A stretch of 64,000 nt of DNA from Cladocopium goreaui. Taxonomy: Eukaryota > Sar > Dinophyceae > Suessiales > Symbiodiniaceae. Within the stretch, counting starts at the first letter, position 1. The number at the start of each line of letters is the position of its first letter. The notes under the pieces were generated by a model. That model did not search any database. It worked only from the letters and a program-made list of their open reading frames with translations, and was not told the DNA's origin. A program made the position numbers and the translations under genes. The DNA lies in assembly GCA_947184155.2 (NCBI GenBank), contig CAMXCT020006761.1, positions 206,929-270,928 on the forward strand, in the 5' to 3' direction. Positions 1-10,928 of the stretch are shown here, in pieces.

Positions 1-1260
1 AAACGATGTGCAGGCAAAGGGCAGGCTGCAACCCTGGAGCAGCAAAGGCTGACGGCCAGAGGGCTTGGTGGCAGCTGCCGCGAGGAAGCCATGCAGCAGT
101 TGGAGGATTGTAAGGGTGGTGGCAGGTGGCGCGAGGGATTTGGAGGGTTGTAAGAGTTTGAAACGTTTGAAGCCTGGTAACGGCAAGCTTGAATGCCTCA
201 ATAACAGAGGGCTATGACAAAGCAGGTTCCACACCTCCGGTGGAGGGTTTTAGGGGTTTTAGGGGTTTTAAGCGTTTGAAGGCTGGCAAACGGCAGGCTC
301 GAATGCCCTAACAAGAGAAGGGCTATGTGCAGGCAAAGGGCAGGCTGCAATGCTGGAACGCTGACGGTGCAGGCAAAGGGCAGGCTGCAACCCTGGAGCA
401 GCAAAGGCTGACGGCCAGAGGGCTTGGTGGCAGCTGCCGCGAGGAAGCCATGCAGCAGTTGGAGGATTGTAAGGGTGGTGGCAGGTGGCGCGAGGGATTT
501 GGAGGGTTGTAAGAGTTTGAAACGTTTGAAGCCTGGTAACGGCAAGCTTGAATGCCTCAATAACAGAGGGCTATGACAAAGCAGGTTCCACACCTCCGGT
601 GGAGGGTTTTAGGGGTTTTAGGGGTTTTAGGGGTTTTAAGCGTTTGAAGGCTGGCAAACGGCAGGCTCGAATGCCCTAACAAGAGAGGGCTATGTGCAGG
701 CAAAGGGCAGGCTGCAATGCTGGAACGCTGACGGTGCAGGCAAAGGGCAGGCTGCAACCCTGGAGCAGCAAAGGCTGACGGCCAGAGGGCTTGGTGGCAG
801 CTGCCGCGAGGAAGCCATGCAGCAGTTGGAGGAGTGTAAGGGTGGTGGCAGGTGGCGCGAGGGATTTGGAGGGTTGTAAGAGTTTGAAACGTTTGAAGCC
901 TGGTAACGGCAAGCTTGAATGCCTCAATAACAGAGGGCTATGACAAAGCAGGTTCCACACCTCCGGTGGAGGGTTTTAGTGGTTTTAGGGGTTTTAAGCG
1001 TTTGAAGGCTGGCAAACGGCAGGCTCGAATGCCCTAACAAGAGAGGGCTATGTGCAGGCAAAGGAGGGTTTTAGGCGTTGTAGGGGTTTGAAGCCTGGCA
1101 AACGGCAGGCTCGAATGCCCTAACAAGAGAGGGCTATGTGCAGGCAAAGGGCAGGCTGCAATGCTGGAACGCTGACGGCCAGGAGCTTGGTGGAAGCTGC
1201 CGCGAGGGATGTGCAGGCAAAGGGCAGGCTGCAACCCTGGAGCAGCAAAGGCTGCCCGCG
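1..1260. repeat. GC-rich tandem array, unit about 359-367 bp
   Basis: The same block (GTGCAGGCAAAGGGCAGG, then a run containing GGCAGCTGCCGCGAGG, then CACACCTCCGGTGGAGGG) recurs with identical order starting at about 9, 368 and 735. The spacings are 359 and 367 bp. The 8-bp length difference is explained by one extra TTTTAGGGG 9-mer and one missing A. A shortened, rearranged copy follows at about 1030-1260. Long ORFs on both strands (for example 198-593 and 676-960 minus) recur with the period and are products of the repeat, so I do not call them genes. The array probably continues left of the window. Confidence 0.9.
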
Positions 1261-1583
1261 CGGAAAAGTTCCACACCTGCGGTGGTCCCAGGCGCCGCCC
1301 CGGCCTTGGCGAAGGCCGGGGTCGGCGGATTTCCTATCACCTTGTGTCAACAAATATGCTTACACTTGCAAGGTGGGGCAAGGAAGCTGAGCTCGCCATG
1401 AAGTCCTCCACCTTTGTGTGCCTCACCCAAATTTATTGTGTGTTATATTTGGAGCCGTTGCTTTCGATGAGGAAGCTATATCATGAGGACTCTTTGCTCA
1501 TGTTTGGCTCTATCCTAGGTGCACCAAAGTGGCGACGAATGAAGCCAAGATTCGGTCATCGCCTCAACTTCTGCAGTGCGTAG
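1261..1583 (+). CDS. Possible 3' coding fragment joined to the array
   Basis: An open frame leaves the tandem array and runs to a TAG at 1581-1583. The array-derived part has no coding look, but the last 75 residues or so (from ATG near 1357) have mixed, protein-like composition, ending WRRMKPRFGHRLNFCSA. I do not recognise the product. No clear acceptor or donor could be assigned. It may be the last exon of a gene whose upstream part is outside the window, a captured gene fragment, or chance. Confidence 0.25.
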
Positions 1584-2680
1584 ACCAGAGCATCTTGTCG
1601 AACCTCCTTTGAGTGAGCTAACTGGGTAAAGGCATAATTCTGATGGGTTGCAAATGGGGCCACACTTCAATTAGTCGCTCACCTTGCCAGGACAGCGAAA
1701 AAGCACTTCAAGAAGGTTGAGAAGGAAGAGATTCACAAAACGGAGTGATGAGCCTACATGTTCAGCTCAGGGGATGCTTTTGATCTACGGATTTTCAAAA
1801 GTTTCTGGAAATGTTGGATTGTGTTAAATTGACACAGTCCATAATCCCATGGGTAATTATTTTGGTTTACTTCGGTGCTCTGCAATCCAGCGGAAAGTCA
1901 ACATAGATGACACGTAGTTTGCACGCAAAATATTCAAATATATTGAACAATAACTCATACATAAATTACCAGGTTCTTTTATCTTTACTGTAGGTGACTC
2001 TATGTAGTTTTTATGTTTCTGTTAGTTCTACAATGGACCCAGCTTTGTTGCTTCTGAAGCGCCGTTCGTGGATGACATAGGGTGCTGCTGATGGCTTTGC
2101 CATTTCAAGAGTTCAAACTCAGCGACTGGGGGAAAAATGATTGCAAATCTTTGCAGGTTGGATATGGTCGATCCCCCATTTCAAAAACAACACACTTATC
2201 TTCTGTATGAGCTGTTGCAATGGTTTGGAAGTCCTCCATGACCCGCTCTATCAACTATCCCTTTCCCAACTTGATCAATATACAACGTCCTGAATCTGAA
2301 CTGCCAGGTGTTGCCGGTGTGTCGGCAAAGAGGTTGGCAGCAAACATTGGCGAAGGGGCCATGAGCCCAAGACGGATCGGGGCAACTGAATGAGCTAGAC
2401 AACTCAAGTGTTGCCTTTTGTCGCAGTGCAGTCATGATTGAAACTGATGTGTTAACAGTGAATTTTTGGTTCTGGTATTGTCTAGTGCACCACACTGATC
2501 TTGCAAGAACGCACTTGCAAAACTTAAGATTGGTGATTTGCAGAAGTTAGTAAACTCCTAGATTGTAAATTTCAGGGTTGATGAAAAACATATATAATCA
2601 CGATTGAACGTCGTGCTCAAAAAACATGACCAGGTACCACAATACGCAGTTTTTGAAACATGATTTAAATTCGAGCCACC
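1584..2680. other. Non-coding stretch, little to support
   Basis: About 1.1 kb of mixed-composition DNA with many stops on both strands. A minus-strand ORF at 2196-2495 has no flanking splice signals that convince me. The acceptor-like string AAATCTTTGCAGG occurs at about 2148 and again as AATCTTTGCAGG at about 6110 and 6791, where open exons follow; no open exon follows here. Confidence 0.5.
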
Positions 2681-2685
2681 ATGCC

Positions 2686-2829
2686 ATGGACACTTCGGAT
2701 GACGAGCTCATTGAACTCCTTTCCTGTCACCGATCAGCTCCTCGTCACCAACCAAAAAAATGATGTTTCAGTTTTTGTCACACACAATTGCTTTAGTTTG
2801 GGTCATGCTCTGCCCTTTTATTATCTGAG
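2686..2829 (+). CDS. Candidate first exon and intron of the GIY-YIG-like gene
   Basis: An ATG at 2686, in the context GCCACCATGCCATGG, opens a short acidic N-terminus (MDTSDDELIELL) that hits a TGA after about 25 codons. The next exon becomes open in the same frame just after CTGAG at 2825-2829. A short intron ending at 2829 would join them, but I could not fix the donor; GC- or GT-type donors near 2725-2740 are possible. This start is preferred over the nearby ATG at 2681, whose frame has no acidic or conserved look and does not join the downstream coding frame. Confidence 0.35.
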
Positions 2830-3600
2830 GCTTCCTTGGGACCTTTTCCTTGGGAACGCAAACCTAAGAGGTTGAGGTCCTGTGCCCTTGCAGACCCAAA
2901 AAATGTGGAGTTTCAGCATTTACCTCTGGAATCTGATCGCCTGGACAAACCGATTGGCACCAGTGGATTGAATACCCTTTTGGACTATGAGGATCAGTAT
3001 TTGCGCTATGGTGATCTCAAAAGCCTTCCACGATCCCAGGATGTATTTCGAAAAATCGAAAAGGACCCTATCCTATCCCTGCGACTTCCGAGACCAGATG
3101 CAACGGCTGGCAAAGTGCTAGAGCATGCATGCTGCACATTTGAACGCTTGCTCTCTGACAACAAGCCAATGACCTTTAAGTTTGGAATTACACACGATGC
3201 TGCTAAACGATGGCACAATTCTGTTTTTGGATACCGGTACTCAAAGGATAAATTCGGCTTTATGATGATTCTCTTCGCGGCATCAAACCCACATGGGCCA
3301 TCTTTTCTGGAAGCAGCCCTCATCCAACAATACAAGAGTTTCTTGATTGCATGCAATGTTGTCCTGTACTTTACTTCTTCGGCATTGATCCTTTCGATGA
3401 TGGTTCCTTGTTTCCCTCCTGTTTGCATCAACCTCTGAGGTGTTAAAGGCTGCAAGAATGAGCGAAGTGGAGGGGACACCCTTCAAGCCCTTCAAGATGC
3501 AGATAGTGGACCATTCCTCACGTATGTTGTGTACAAGTCATGGAAGCGTCCTAGTATGCAAGTGAAGAGCCCCGGCAGTGCTTTTGCATCAAGCGCCTGA
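2830..3600 (+). CDS. GIY-YIG/T5orf172-like protein of a dinoflagellate-amplified family
   Basis: Exon 2830-3337 is open. A GT-AG intron (3338-3439, 102 bp, pyrimidine-rich 3' end, A|GTTTC donor, CTGAG|G acceptor) joins it in phase to exon 3440-3600, which ends in TGA. The join restores AAG A|GT GTT AAA GGC TGC, so the protein runs ...QQYKS-VKGCKNERSGGDT... . The core TFKFGITHDAAKRWHN resembles the second strand and Arg helix of GIY-YIG/T5orf172 nuclease domains (KFG or KIG, then T and R). That family link is inference. The closing TYVVYKSWKRP stretch matches my memory of a multicopy Symbiodiniaceae family. Biochemical role is unknown. It lies about 300 bp upstream of, and on the same strand as, the transposase-like ORF. 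Confidence 0.65.
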
Positions 3601-3904
3601 AAGGTGCATGTTCGTTGCTGTGGCTGAGTTTCGCAATTGTTAGGATTGCAGCTGTTTGCATGAAGCGGTCGGTTAAAAAATGATTGGGGTCGCTGGGCTG
3701 TGACCAGTGGTGTTGCATTTGTGTTGCAACGTTGTGTGGCTGACAGATGGTCGAGATTGCTTTGATTGACATTCCTAGGAATGAGATCCTTGATTCAGCT
3801 TTCTACTCTTAATTTGCTCATTTTCGCACAGACCCCTGTTCCCTTTGATTCCCTGCATACCTCACTTGTCAAAGAATTTTGCTTTTGAATTGGTGGTTAT
3901 CCTG

Positions 3905-5638
3905 ATGGCCAAGGCCAGCAGCCTCAGCCAAATCCTCACTGCAAAGGCTGTGGCCGAAGACTTTGGAGTGGAACAATGTGCTAAAAATGGCATTTCCTTA
4001 TGGTCCAAAGCTGATGTAACACACCCTGAACGGGATGCCCACAGAATCATGAAGAAGCAAAAGACAAAACTGGACGTGCCACTGGGTACAATTCAATGCG
4101 ATGGACATAGTGTTCCCTGGATCTCCCCTGAATCATGGCTAAGATACTTAGTCAACAAAGGCCTTTGGCCACGGCTGGCTGGTTGTGACAGGTTTGATTA
4201 TGCTGGTGCCCAAGAGAATTGGGCAAATTTCTGGAAGTAATACAGAAAGATCAACCCAGGTTTCGAACTTTTTCACATGGAAGGGGTAGACTTTTCCCGG
4301 ACTGCTGCATGTTTGATTCACGGTGACGAGGGTCGCACTTTGAAAAAAGGCGGAATGCTTGTCACTTCTCTGCAGAGTGCTATTGGACGTGGCTTTGACC
4401 AAAAAAGAGTCAGAGCTAATGATCGAAACAATGGTCAAGCTCGCAAGCTCCAGGTGAATTTTGCTGGGCATAGCTTCACAACAAGGTTTGTGGTCAGCAC
4501 CATCCCCAAGACTGCCTACGAAGCGCAACCAGAAGTCTTCAATGATGCTATTGACCATGTGGCCAGGTCATGCAATCGCTTGTTTCAAAACGGCTTCTTG
4601 GACAGGGCTCGAAACGAGGTCTTCCGGATTTGCATTTTGGGTGTCAAAGGCGATGCTCCATATTTGTCCAAGGTGGCTCACTTCTACAGATCCTACAACA
4701 CTTTTGCTAAACGTGGAGATGAGAGAGGTCCACCAAAAGGTTGCTGCCCATACTGTCTTGCAGGGACATCCTTGTGCGCTGCTGAGGAGATAGCCACAGC
4801 AACACCAAAATGGTTGCCTACTGTTGCTGTGAAGCTGCCATGGACTCGGGAGCCTGCTATCATCAAGCATCTGATGCATGATCGTGGTGATCCGGCTTCG
4901 TTCTTCAAATCGGACATCTGGCATGTGTTCCATTTGGGCTTTGGTCGTTCCTGGATTAGCAGTGTTATCCAGTTGCTCCTACCATTTTTGCCTTGTTCGA
5001 ATTTGGACGAAAAGTGGGACTACCTGACAGACCACTACATGCAATGGTGTCGTGCAAACAACAAGCAGTCCCACGTCAGCCGCATCAGTGCGTACCTCGT
5101 GTCGTATGGTGATGCCACAGGAGCCATGGGGAATTGGCATAAAGGAGCTCTAACAACAAATCTGAGCCAATGGCTTGTCGATTTACTGGGTTCAGAAGGT
5201 CGTGATCCTGATGGTTTGCTGGTGAAATGCCGGGAAGCCACATTTCGAGTTAATTCATTGTTCAGCACGCTTTACAAAGCCGGCGCATTTCTGGGGGAAT
5301 CTGAATGTGCGCACGTTGCTGAGCAGGGCTTGCGCTTTCTAGCAGTTTATGCAGAACTTGCGTTGCGAATGTACAGAGCCAATCGGCAGTTTCTGTTTCC
5401 GTTGTATCCCAAGCTTCATATTTGGCACCATCTGATTTTAACAGTGAAGCAGTCTGGAGAGCGCAATCAAAGCGCCATCAATCCAGCTATGTACGCCTGC
5501 CAGATCGATGAAGACCTGATAGGAAAGGCTTCACGACTGAGCCGAAGGGTAAATATCCGAAAAGTCGCTTCACGGACCTTAGAAAGGTACCTTGCAGCTG
5601 CATACGCAGCCTTCTCGAAGGAAGGCTGGCTGTCTTAG
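3905..5638 (+). pseudogene. Transposase-like multicopy dinoflagellate protein, one in-frame stop
   Basis: A 578-codon frame from ATG 3905 to TAG 5636-5638 is interrupted only by TAA at 4238-4240; coding character resumes at once (YRKINPGFELFH). Landmarks in order after the stop: HGDEGRTLKKGG, an extended RLQVNFAGHSF-like stretch (here KLQVNFAGHSF), GVKGDAPYLSK, a CPYCLAGT zinc-knuckle-like pair, SDIWHVFHLGFGRS, and LYPKLHIWHH near the C-terminus. I recognise this as a very abundant uncharacterised family in Symbiodiniaceae. The order acidic motif - GDxP - CxxC - DxWHxxHLG - PKxHxxxH recalls Tnp2/KDZ/Plavaka-type DDE transposases, but the match is by eye and the catalytic residues are not proven. 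With the stop, this copy is probably inactive or truncated, unless a short intron removes the TAA. Confidence 0.6.
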
Positions 5639-5826
5639 AAAAGATGCTGTTCTGCGGCACTGTGGAGGTTGTTGTTTTCTTTCATCACGTGAGTTCTCAA
5701 ATGAACCCAAGACCTTTTTTTGGAGAAATTCCCAATGATCTTGAATAAGCATCCATGCCGATGCATCTGGTCTCTGGAGGTGCGCAGGGTTTCTTGGATC
5801 GTGGTAGGCATTTCCTGGCCTTTGAT

Positions 5827-5939
5827 CTTCTTTTTTTGGGTTCTTTAAAAATAAGGATAAATCATTGATTATGGGGAAAAAAATAGTATACTATTTTTAG
5901 AAATAGTTTACTATTTTTAAAGAACCCAAAAAAAAGAAG
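5827..5939. repeat. Foldback element with 27-28-bp inverted arms
   Basis: The left arm (5827-5853) reads CTTC, T7, GGG, TTCTTTAAAAATA. The right arm (5912-5939) is its reverse complement with one extra A in the homopolymer. The loop of 58 bp contains a perfect 20-bp palindrome centred at 5888/5889 (AAAAATAGTATACTATTTTT). This is the form of a MITE or a strong hairpin. It lies about 190 bp past the transposase-like ORF stop. Confidence 0.8.
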
Positions 5940-6120
5940 GTAAAAGGATACGTAGGTATATATATACATATGTGAATGGTATCTGGGGTATTCCATCACT
6001 TCAGAGATCTTGTGACTGACTCGTTGCTCAGTCAGGACCCAGTGCATCCACCGGAGCAACGACACCCGCTGTGCAAATCGCGGCACTTTCCCACGACTCT
6101 GCCCGGTTAAATCTTTGCAG

Positions 6121-6193
6121 GGTCGGCTTTGGTGTTGCACCAATGCGGCCGTTCTAGGCGAAGCGCCTTGTTTTTGCTGGAGCTGAGAAATCT
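6121..6193 (+). CDS. Candidate internal exon, product unknown
   Basis: The acceptor AATCTTTGCAG|G is followed by an open frame (two bases, then TCG GCT TTG) encoding about 24 residues rich in Arg and Leu (SALVLHQCGRSRRSALFLLE). The 3' end is uncertain; no GT donor is obvious and the frame runs on to a TAA near 6236. The sequence just upstream (6000-6120) is also GC-rich and open in several frames on both strands, so the exon could be larger or differently framed. Confidence 0.35.
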
Positions 6194-6801
6194 TGATAAA
6201 ATATGGCCACCTTTATCAACCTTTCCAACTTTAACATAAATGATGGTAGTAGATGGTAGTAGTAGATAGGGGAAACGTCCCCAAAAAGCGTATTTTTTTC
6301 ATTTGGGAAGTACAGCAGTACAGTTAATCCAGCGCCGGGCGATCTCATGTGATGGGCACGGCGCTCTGTCAGATCAGATATACAAAGACTGTGACATCCC
6401 AACCCCAAGGGTAACTGGTCGGTGATGGTTTGGTGCCCTCAAATATTGCTTTGTAAATCTTTATCTTTATAATGCATTTGATCCACAATTCGAATGAATA
6501 CCAAGTAATACCAAGTGTGTGGGTGCCGGATTGTTTAGCCATCACCTGAACTATACTGTACATATATGTACATATAATTGAAAACCATCTTGTTTTGCGC
6601 TGATGCTTCGTTGGTATTGGACTCGATGACTTGGACATTTTGGGATTCCAGGATTCCAGGTAGCTCAAAGAGTCAGATATAGGTGGGGAATGATGGGGAG
6701 ATCGGCTGCGTGGCAAAGCAAAGCTCCCATAGTTGCTAATTCAGACCCTCTGGGGTTGCAACTGTCAAACTTGGGGACCGCCGACCCCAAAATCTTTGCA
6801 G

Positions 6802-6977
6802 GTCTTTGAACGGAAATGACATCAGTTGGAGATCCCCAAGTGTGAAGACCCCTGCTGGTGTCAGCTGCTTTCCGTACCACTTTTGTGGCTGTTGCAAAGA
6901 TGAACACGTAACGTCAGCCGGTGCTTGGAACCAACGAATGGTCTTAGTTAGGATCCTGGGCAAACTTCTTGCCACAA
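6802..6977 (+). CDS. Well-formed internal exon, cysteine-rich segment
   Basis: The acceptor AAAATCTTTGCAG is at 6801 and a consensus donor ACAA|GTGAGTAAG is at 6978. The 176 nt between are open in one frame (1 + 58 codons + 1). The peptide includes SCFPYHFCGCCKDEH and ends LVRILGKLLA. Clustered Cys and His suggest a small metal-binding or disulfide-rich segment, but no family is recognised. Minus-strand ORFs here lack paired splice signals and are taken as shadows. Confidence 0.55.
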
Positions 6978-7099
6978 GTGAGTAAGGAAAGTGGTGCGAT
7001 GTGTGCGAATTGCTCTGTGGCGGTTCGCAAAAGCGAAGGTGCCACAAGTGATGCTCCGTGCGTGGGACTCACGCCGAAATACTGCATCTGCATCTATTT

Positions 7100-7900
7100 C
7101 CTGGGCAAATTTGCCAGCAGCTCCCATGTCTAGCTCCATAATATATATATATATACATATACACACATGCACGTATGTTTAAACACATGTGCTGATTAAG
7201 TGCGAATACTGCTATTGTTACTAATGGTTGTTAATACATACACATGTGTATATGGCCCAGTGTCTGGTGGTACCCCCCTTCGCTCCGAGACGGTGATGGT
7301 CCCTATATGTATCTATATATATATACATATGTAAGTAGTATCTATACATATATATATAACATGTGTGTATACCTATGTAGTATGTGTATGTGTAAATTTA
7401 TACAGTATGTATATGTATGTGATATGCATATGTCTATGCATCCCACCCCCCTGTGGATGTGGTGGGCGTGGGGAGGTGTGGGGGTAACGCCCCGTACCAT
7501 ATTGAGGGGGGGCCGTGAAAACGAGATATATATATATATAGCAGGAATAGTCCTTGAGGCCAGCCTTACGTTTAGCTTGGCGGCTTGGCGAAACGTAACT
7601 TGTAGTTCAGCCAGTCAGTACCTGCACATAAGTCCTTGAATATTTAATGGCATCTCTTGAAGTCATTGCAAGGATGTCATTTTTGAGATCCAACCTGCCT
7701 CGTCCGTTAGACATGTACATATAATATATAATTATATATATATATAAAAGTGTTGTGACAAATGATTGCATGTACATATGTATCTTCCCCGCGTTGGATG
7801 AAGGACAAGATGCAGGAACCTTCTATATTTCACTTTTCAGCACATTCCTGGTTTCCTGTAGATGTTCCCTTAAACCACTCCAGTGACCAGTGACATGTTT
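7100..7900. other. TA/CA microsatellite-rich intergenic or intronic DNA
   Basis: Short TA, TACA and ATATAT runs cluster at about 7139-7160, 7310-7420, 7525-7545 and 7715-7750. An ORF at 7244-7639 is built largely on these repeats and is not called. No other feature is visible. Confidence 0.6.
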
Positions 7901-7926
7901 ATACTAAAATGCTTGGCTAGAAGGGC

Positions 7927-8144
7927 TCAGACATCCCAAACTTTGCCACGTTTCTCAGAAGAAATGCCATAGAAAACAGGAGGCACGATTTGTGTTCGGT
8001 TGCTGCAAAACTTAACAACTATGCTTTTGGTCTGTTTGTAGATGGATGGAATGTTGATCATGTTGTGATGATGACCCTCATCACTCGAGCCATCAAGCAG
8101 GATGTCTTTCCTATTTTTCGGATAAACATGGCTGATGTTGAAGG
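7927..8144 (-). CDS. Terminal exon of a minus-strand gene, product unknown
   Basis: On the minus strand a pyrimidine-rich acceptor (TTTTTCTTTCGGGTCCTCAG) is followed by CC and 71 codons plus TGA (7927-7929). The peptide has strongly protein-like composition: FNISHVYPKNRKDILLDG near the start, then DEGHHHN, and YGISSEKRGKVWDV at the C-terminus. No family is recognised. The upstream exons, at higher coordinates, were not identified with confidence. Confidence 0.55.
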
Positions 8145-8430
8145 CTGAGGACCCGAAAGAAAAACGCACAAATCAACATTTAATCTACACCCTACAGCCC
8201 ATGGCCAAGGATATGTTGGCTGCATGTTTTCCATTGTTTTCCTTTTTACCTGAGGGCGTATCTAGGAGATAAGATGTATATATGGACGCGTGAAACATTG
8301 TTTTGGTAGACTTTGTATACCCAACAACCAGGAAAACAAAAACTGAAACGAGAAACCCGCTGGTTGATAGGAACTGGGACGGCGTCCCAGTGTTTGTCAA
8401 CGATTAACAATATGAGCGGTCATGAATAAA

Positions 8431-8539
8431 CTGGTTGGTGGTTTGGAACATGAATTTTATGTTTCCATTCAGTTGGGAATGTCATAATCCCAACTGACGA
8501 ACTCATATTTTTCAGAGGGGTAGGTATACCACCAACCAG
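8431..8539. mobile_element. Family-2 foldback element, copy 1
   Basis: Ends are CTGGTTGGTGGTTTGGAACA and its counterpart ACCACCAACCAG. The interior carries TCAGTTGGGAAT...ATCCCAACTGA, a second inverted pair, and CATATTTTTCAGAGGGGTA. It is 109 bp long and has no coding capacity. Seven copies in this window share this architecture. The internal TTTTTCAG resembles a splice acceptor. Confidence 0.85.
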
Positions 8540-8829
8540 ATAGATTTCATTTGGGCTGACAGAGTTATTCGTGTTTTTCGATTTTTTCCAGCCCTTAGCA
8601 CCCAAAAATTATCCAACATGCTCAACTCTCTCACCACCTCAAATTACTTTTTTGGGGAATGATCCCCACCAACTGACATTCTACCTGACATATATTCCGA
8701 CATTCTATCTGACATTAAGTAATTACTCAGACATTCTGCATTCTATCTGGCATTCTATCTGACATGTATTCTAACATTCTTTCTGGCATCTTTTCTGGCA
8801 TTCTTTGTGGCAGCTATTCTGACTTTCTT

Positions 8830-9080
8830 TCTGATATGTGTTCGGGTCCGTGCATGCCCGGCCGGATCCGAAGCTCGCGATGATTTTCTGGAGCGAGAGT
8901 GCTCCATTAGCGCTTGCTGTGACATCCAGGCCCGTTGGTGCTCACAGTGACGACAAGCTGGCAGAAGGAGGAGGACGCGGAGGAAAAGGAGGAGTGAAGG
9001 AAAGAAGGAAGAAGGGAGGGACGGAGGGAGGAAGTGTGTCACACCTTTGGCAAAATCTAGAGACCCTCACTTGGCAGGTC
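8830..9080 (+). CDS. Ambiguous coding-like segment, Gly/Lys/Arg-rich 3' half
   Basis: GC-rich DNA is open in two plus-strand frames and one minus-strand frame. The longest plus frame runs through a purine-only block (GGAGGAGGACGCGGAGGAAA and on) to a CAG|GTCGGG donor-like site near 9080. I cannot decide strand or frame. The purine tract (8965-9030) could itself form a triplex. Confidence 0.25.
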
Positions 9081-9609
9081 GGGAAAAACAACAATTTATG
9101 AATCACCAGAAATTCTAGGACTGCTTAGGGTAACCAAAATGTGCTGAGGACTTCAATATCTTGTGGTCCTGGCCCCGCCATCGTCCAACAAAAAAAAAAT
9201 GGTTCGGAAATAAATGTTGTTTTCTTTGGTCGACAGGATTCACAACTTTGGTCCTACGGATGGTCAGGAGACAGGGCAACATTGAGATATTGCGGATCCA
9301 TTGAACAAAATATGTTCCACGATCATATGTTTAACGCTTTGGATAGAATTGCAAACCTCTGAGATCCCTCTAAAAAGATGCTATATTGTCTTGGCTGGAA
9401 TATGCTGGAATCTTCGGATTTTTTTTTTGATCAAAAATTGGGTGCGCCTTGGGTTGGTAGTTGGTAGGCTACTGGATCACTGCTCGTCAAATTATATACA
9501 TGGAAGAAAACCATGTTTCGAACAAGTCTTGTTTTGTGAGGCCAAACTACGTCCAGTAGCTATTGTAGCTTGTTGCTGTGGCCCAATGGTGGTAGCCTAA
9601 CCACCAAAT

Positions 9610-9813
9610 TTGGATTTCTCTTTTGGTAATTGCCACAATTTTGAGCCATACAGTATCCATATTGTCAGCCGTTCACAGGGTTTGACCATAGATGCCACAA
9701 AAGTTACCGCCGCGGAGCATCGGTTTGCGATATGCTGCACGAATGATCTTGTGCGAGAGTGGCGAAGAACACAAGAACATATTCTTCTCATGTTGATTTT
9801 GGTTGACATATAG
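9610..9813 (+). CDS. Candidate exon, product unknown
   Basis: An open frame encodes NFEPYSIHIVSRSQGLTI, then AAEHRFAICCTNDLVREWRR. The pattern of a beta-strand-rich stretch followed by a Trp-containing amphipathic helix recalls the end of a PH-type domain, which is only a suggestion. Splice sites are unclear and a minus-strand frame is also open across the same bases. Confidence 0.3.
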   Translation: MDFSFGNCHNFEPYSIHIVSRSQGLTIDATKVTAAEHRFAICCTNDLVREWRRTQEHILLMLILVDI

Positions 9814-9859
9814 GAGGGGGGGTCCTAAAATAGGGGGCCACCCCCAATCATCCAAAATT

Positions 9860-10540
9860 CATCAACATTCAACTATTTTAGTATTGAAACCTATGGTTTT
9901 GGATATAATTTATAATACTCTCATTTTAGGATAGCCATAAATTAGATTCAATTCCAGTGTTGAAACACTTTGGCGGATTGAACAACTCAGAGGTTTTTGC
10001 CCCAAGGCCCTCCTGCGGACCATTCTCAGCGCTGGATCTGTTTCACTGGACAGGTAAAGGAAGCCTCCAGGTCTCTGAAGAGACATGGATGTATTGATAG
10101 CAGTGGGGTCAGGCCTGATTGTAGTTGCTCACCATGAGTTTCCCACCTGTAGCAGTGTGTTGCTGATGTTTTTTCCAGCCTGGATAAGTTGCCCAAGCGG
10201 GATCACAGCATCAAGCTGTGGAGCATTGTGACTCAACCTTTCAGCGAGACTTTTCTTTGCCTTTTCAGCTGTTTTTCAATTAGCGGTTCAGTGGGTTTTT
10301 AGGACTTTCAAAACAGTGCTGGACTTGTTTTCTTGAATTGTTCAACATTCACTTCATGGGCGAGACTTTGGAAGTCGATCATTGTTTCCAGACAGCTGAT
10401 GCAGAAACGATCAGAACATGTTATATGGGATTGTATGGAGATCCCAACCCTGATTGGAGTTTGTAGTCGAGTTGCAAGCCCTTTAACTAATTCAATGGTG
10501 ACTTACGTGCTTGAGCTATGCTGTTTCTAGACGGTGCAAG
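9860..10540. other. Stretch without supportable genes
   Basis: Mixed-composition DNA with frequent stops. A 65-residue ORF at 10333-10530 has no recognisable features. No repeat family was seen here. Confidence 0.5.
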
Positions 10541-10547
10541 CAAGCTG

Positions 10548-10898
10548 ATATATATAATATAATATAATATAATATATAATATAATATAATATAATATATA
10601 ATATAATATAATATATAATATAATATATAATATAATATAATATAGTATAATATATAATATAATATAATATAATATGATATAATATATAATATAATATAAT
10701 ATAATATATAATATATAATATATAATATATAATATATAATATATAATATAATATAATATAATATAATATAATAAAATATAATATATAATATAATTTAATA
10801 TAATATAATATAATATAATATATAATATAATATAATATAATATAATATATATAATAATATATATAATAATATAATATAATATAATATATAATATATGT
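10548..10898. repeat. AT microsatellite block (TATAA/ATATA)
   Basis: About 350 bp of almost pure A and T, mostly 5-bp TATAA steps alternating with longer ATATA. The long Ile/Tyr-rich ORF on the minus strand here is a consequence of the repeat. Confidence 0.95.
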
Positions 10899-10928
10899 AT
10901 ACCTAGAACCTCCGGGGCATGCATAATT

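Noticed and set aside
198..960. Leu/Pro-rich minus-strand ORFs of 94-131 codons
   Set aside because: They recur exactly with the 360-bp tandem unit; no independent sign of coding.
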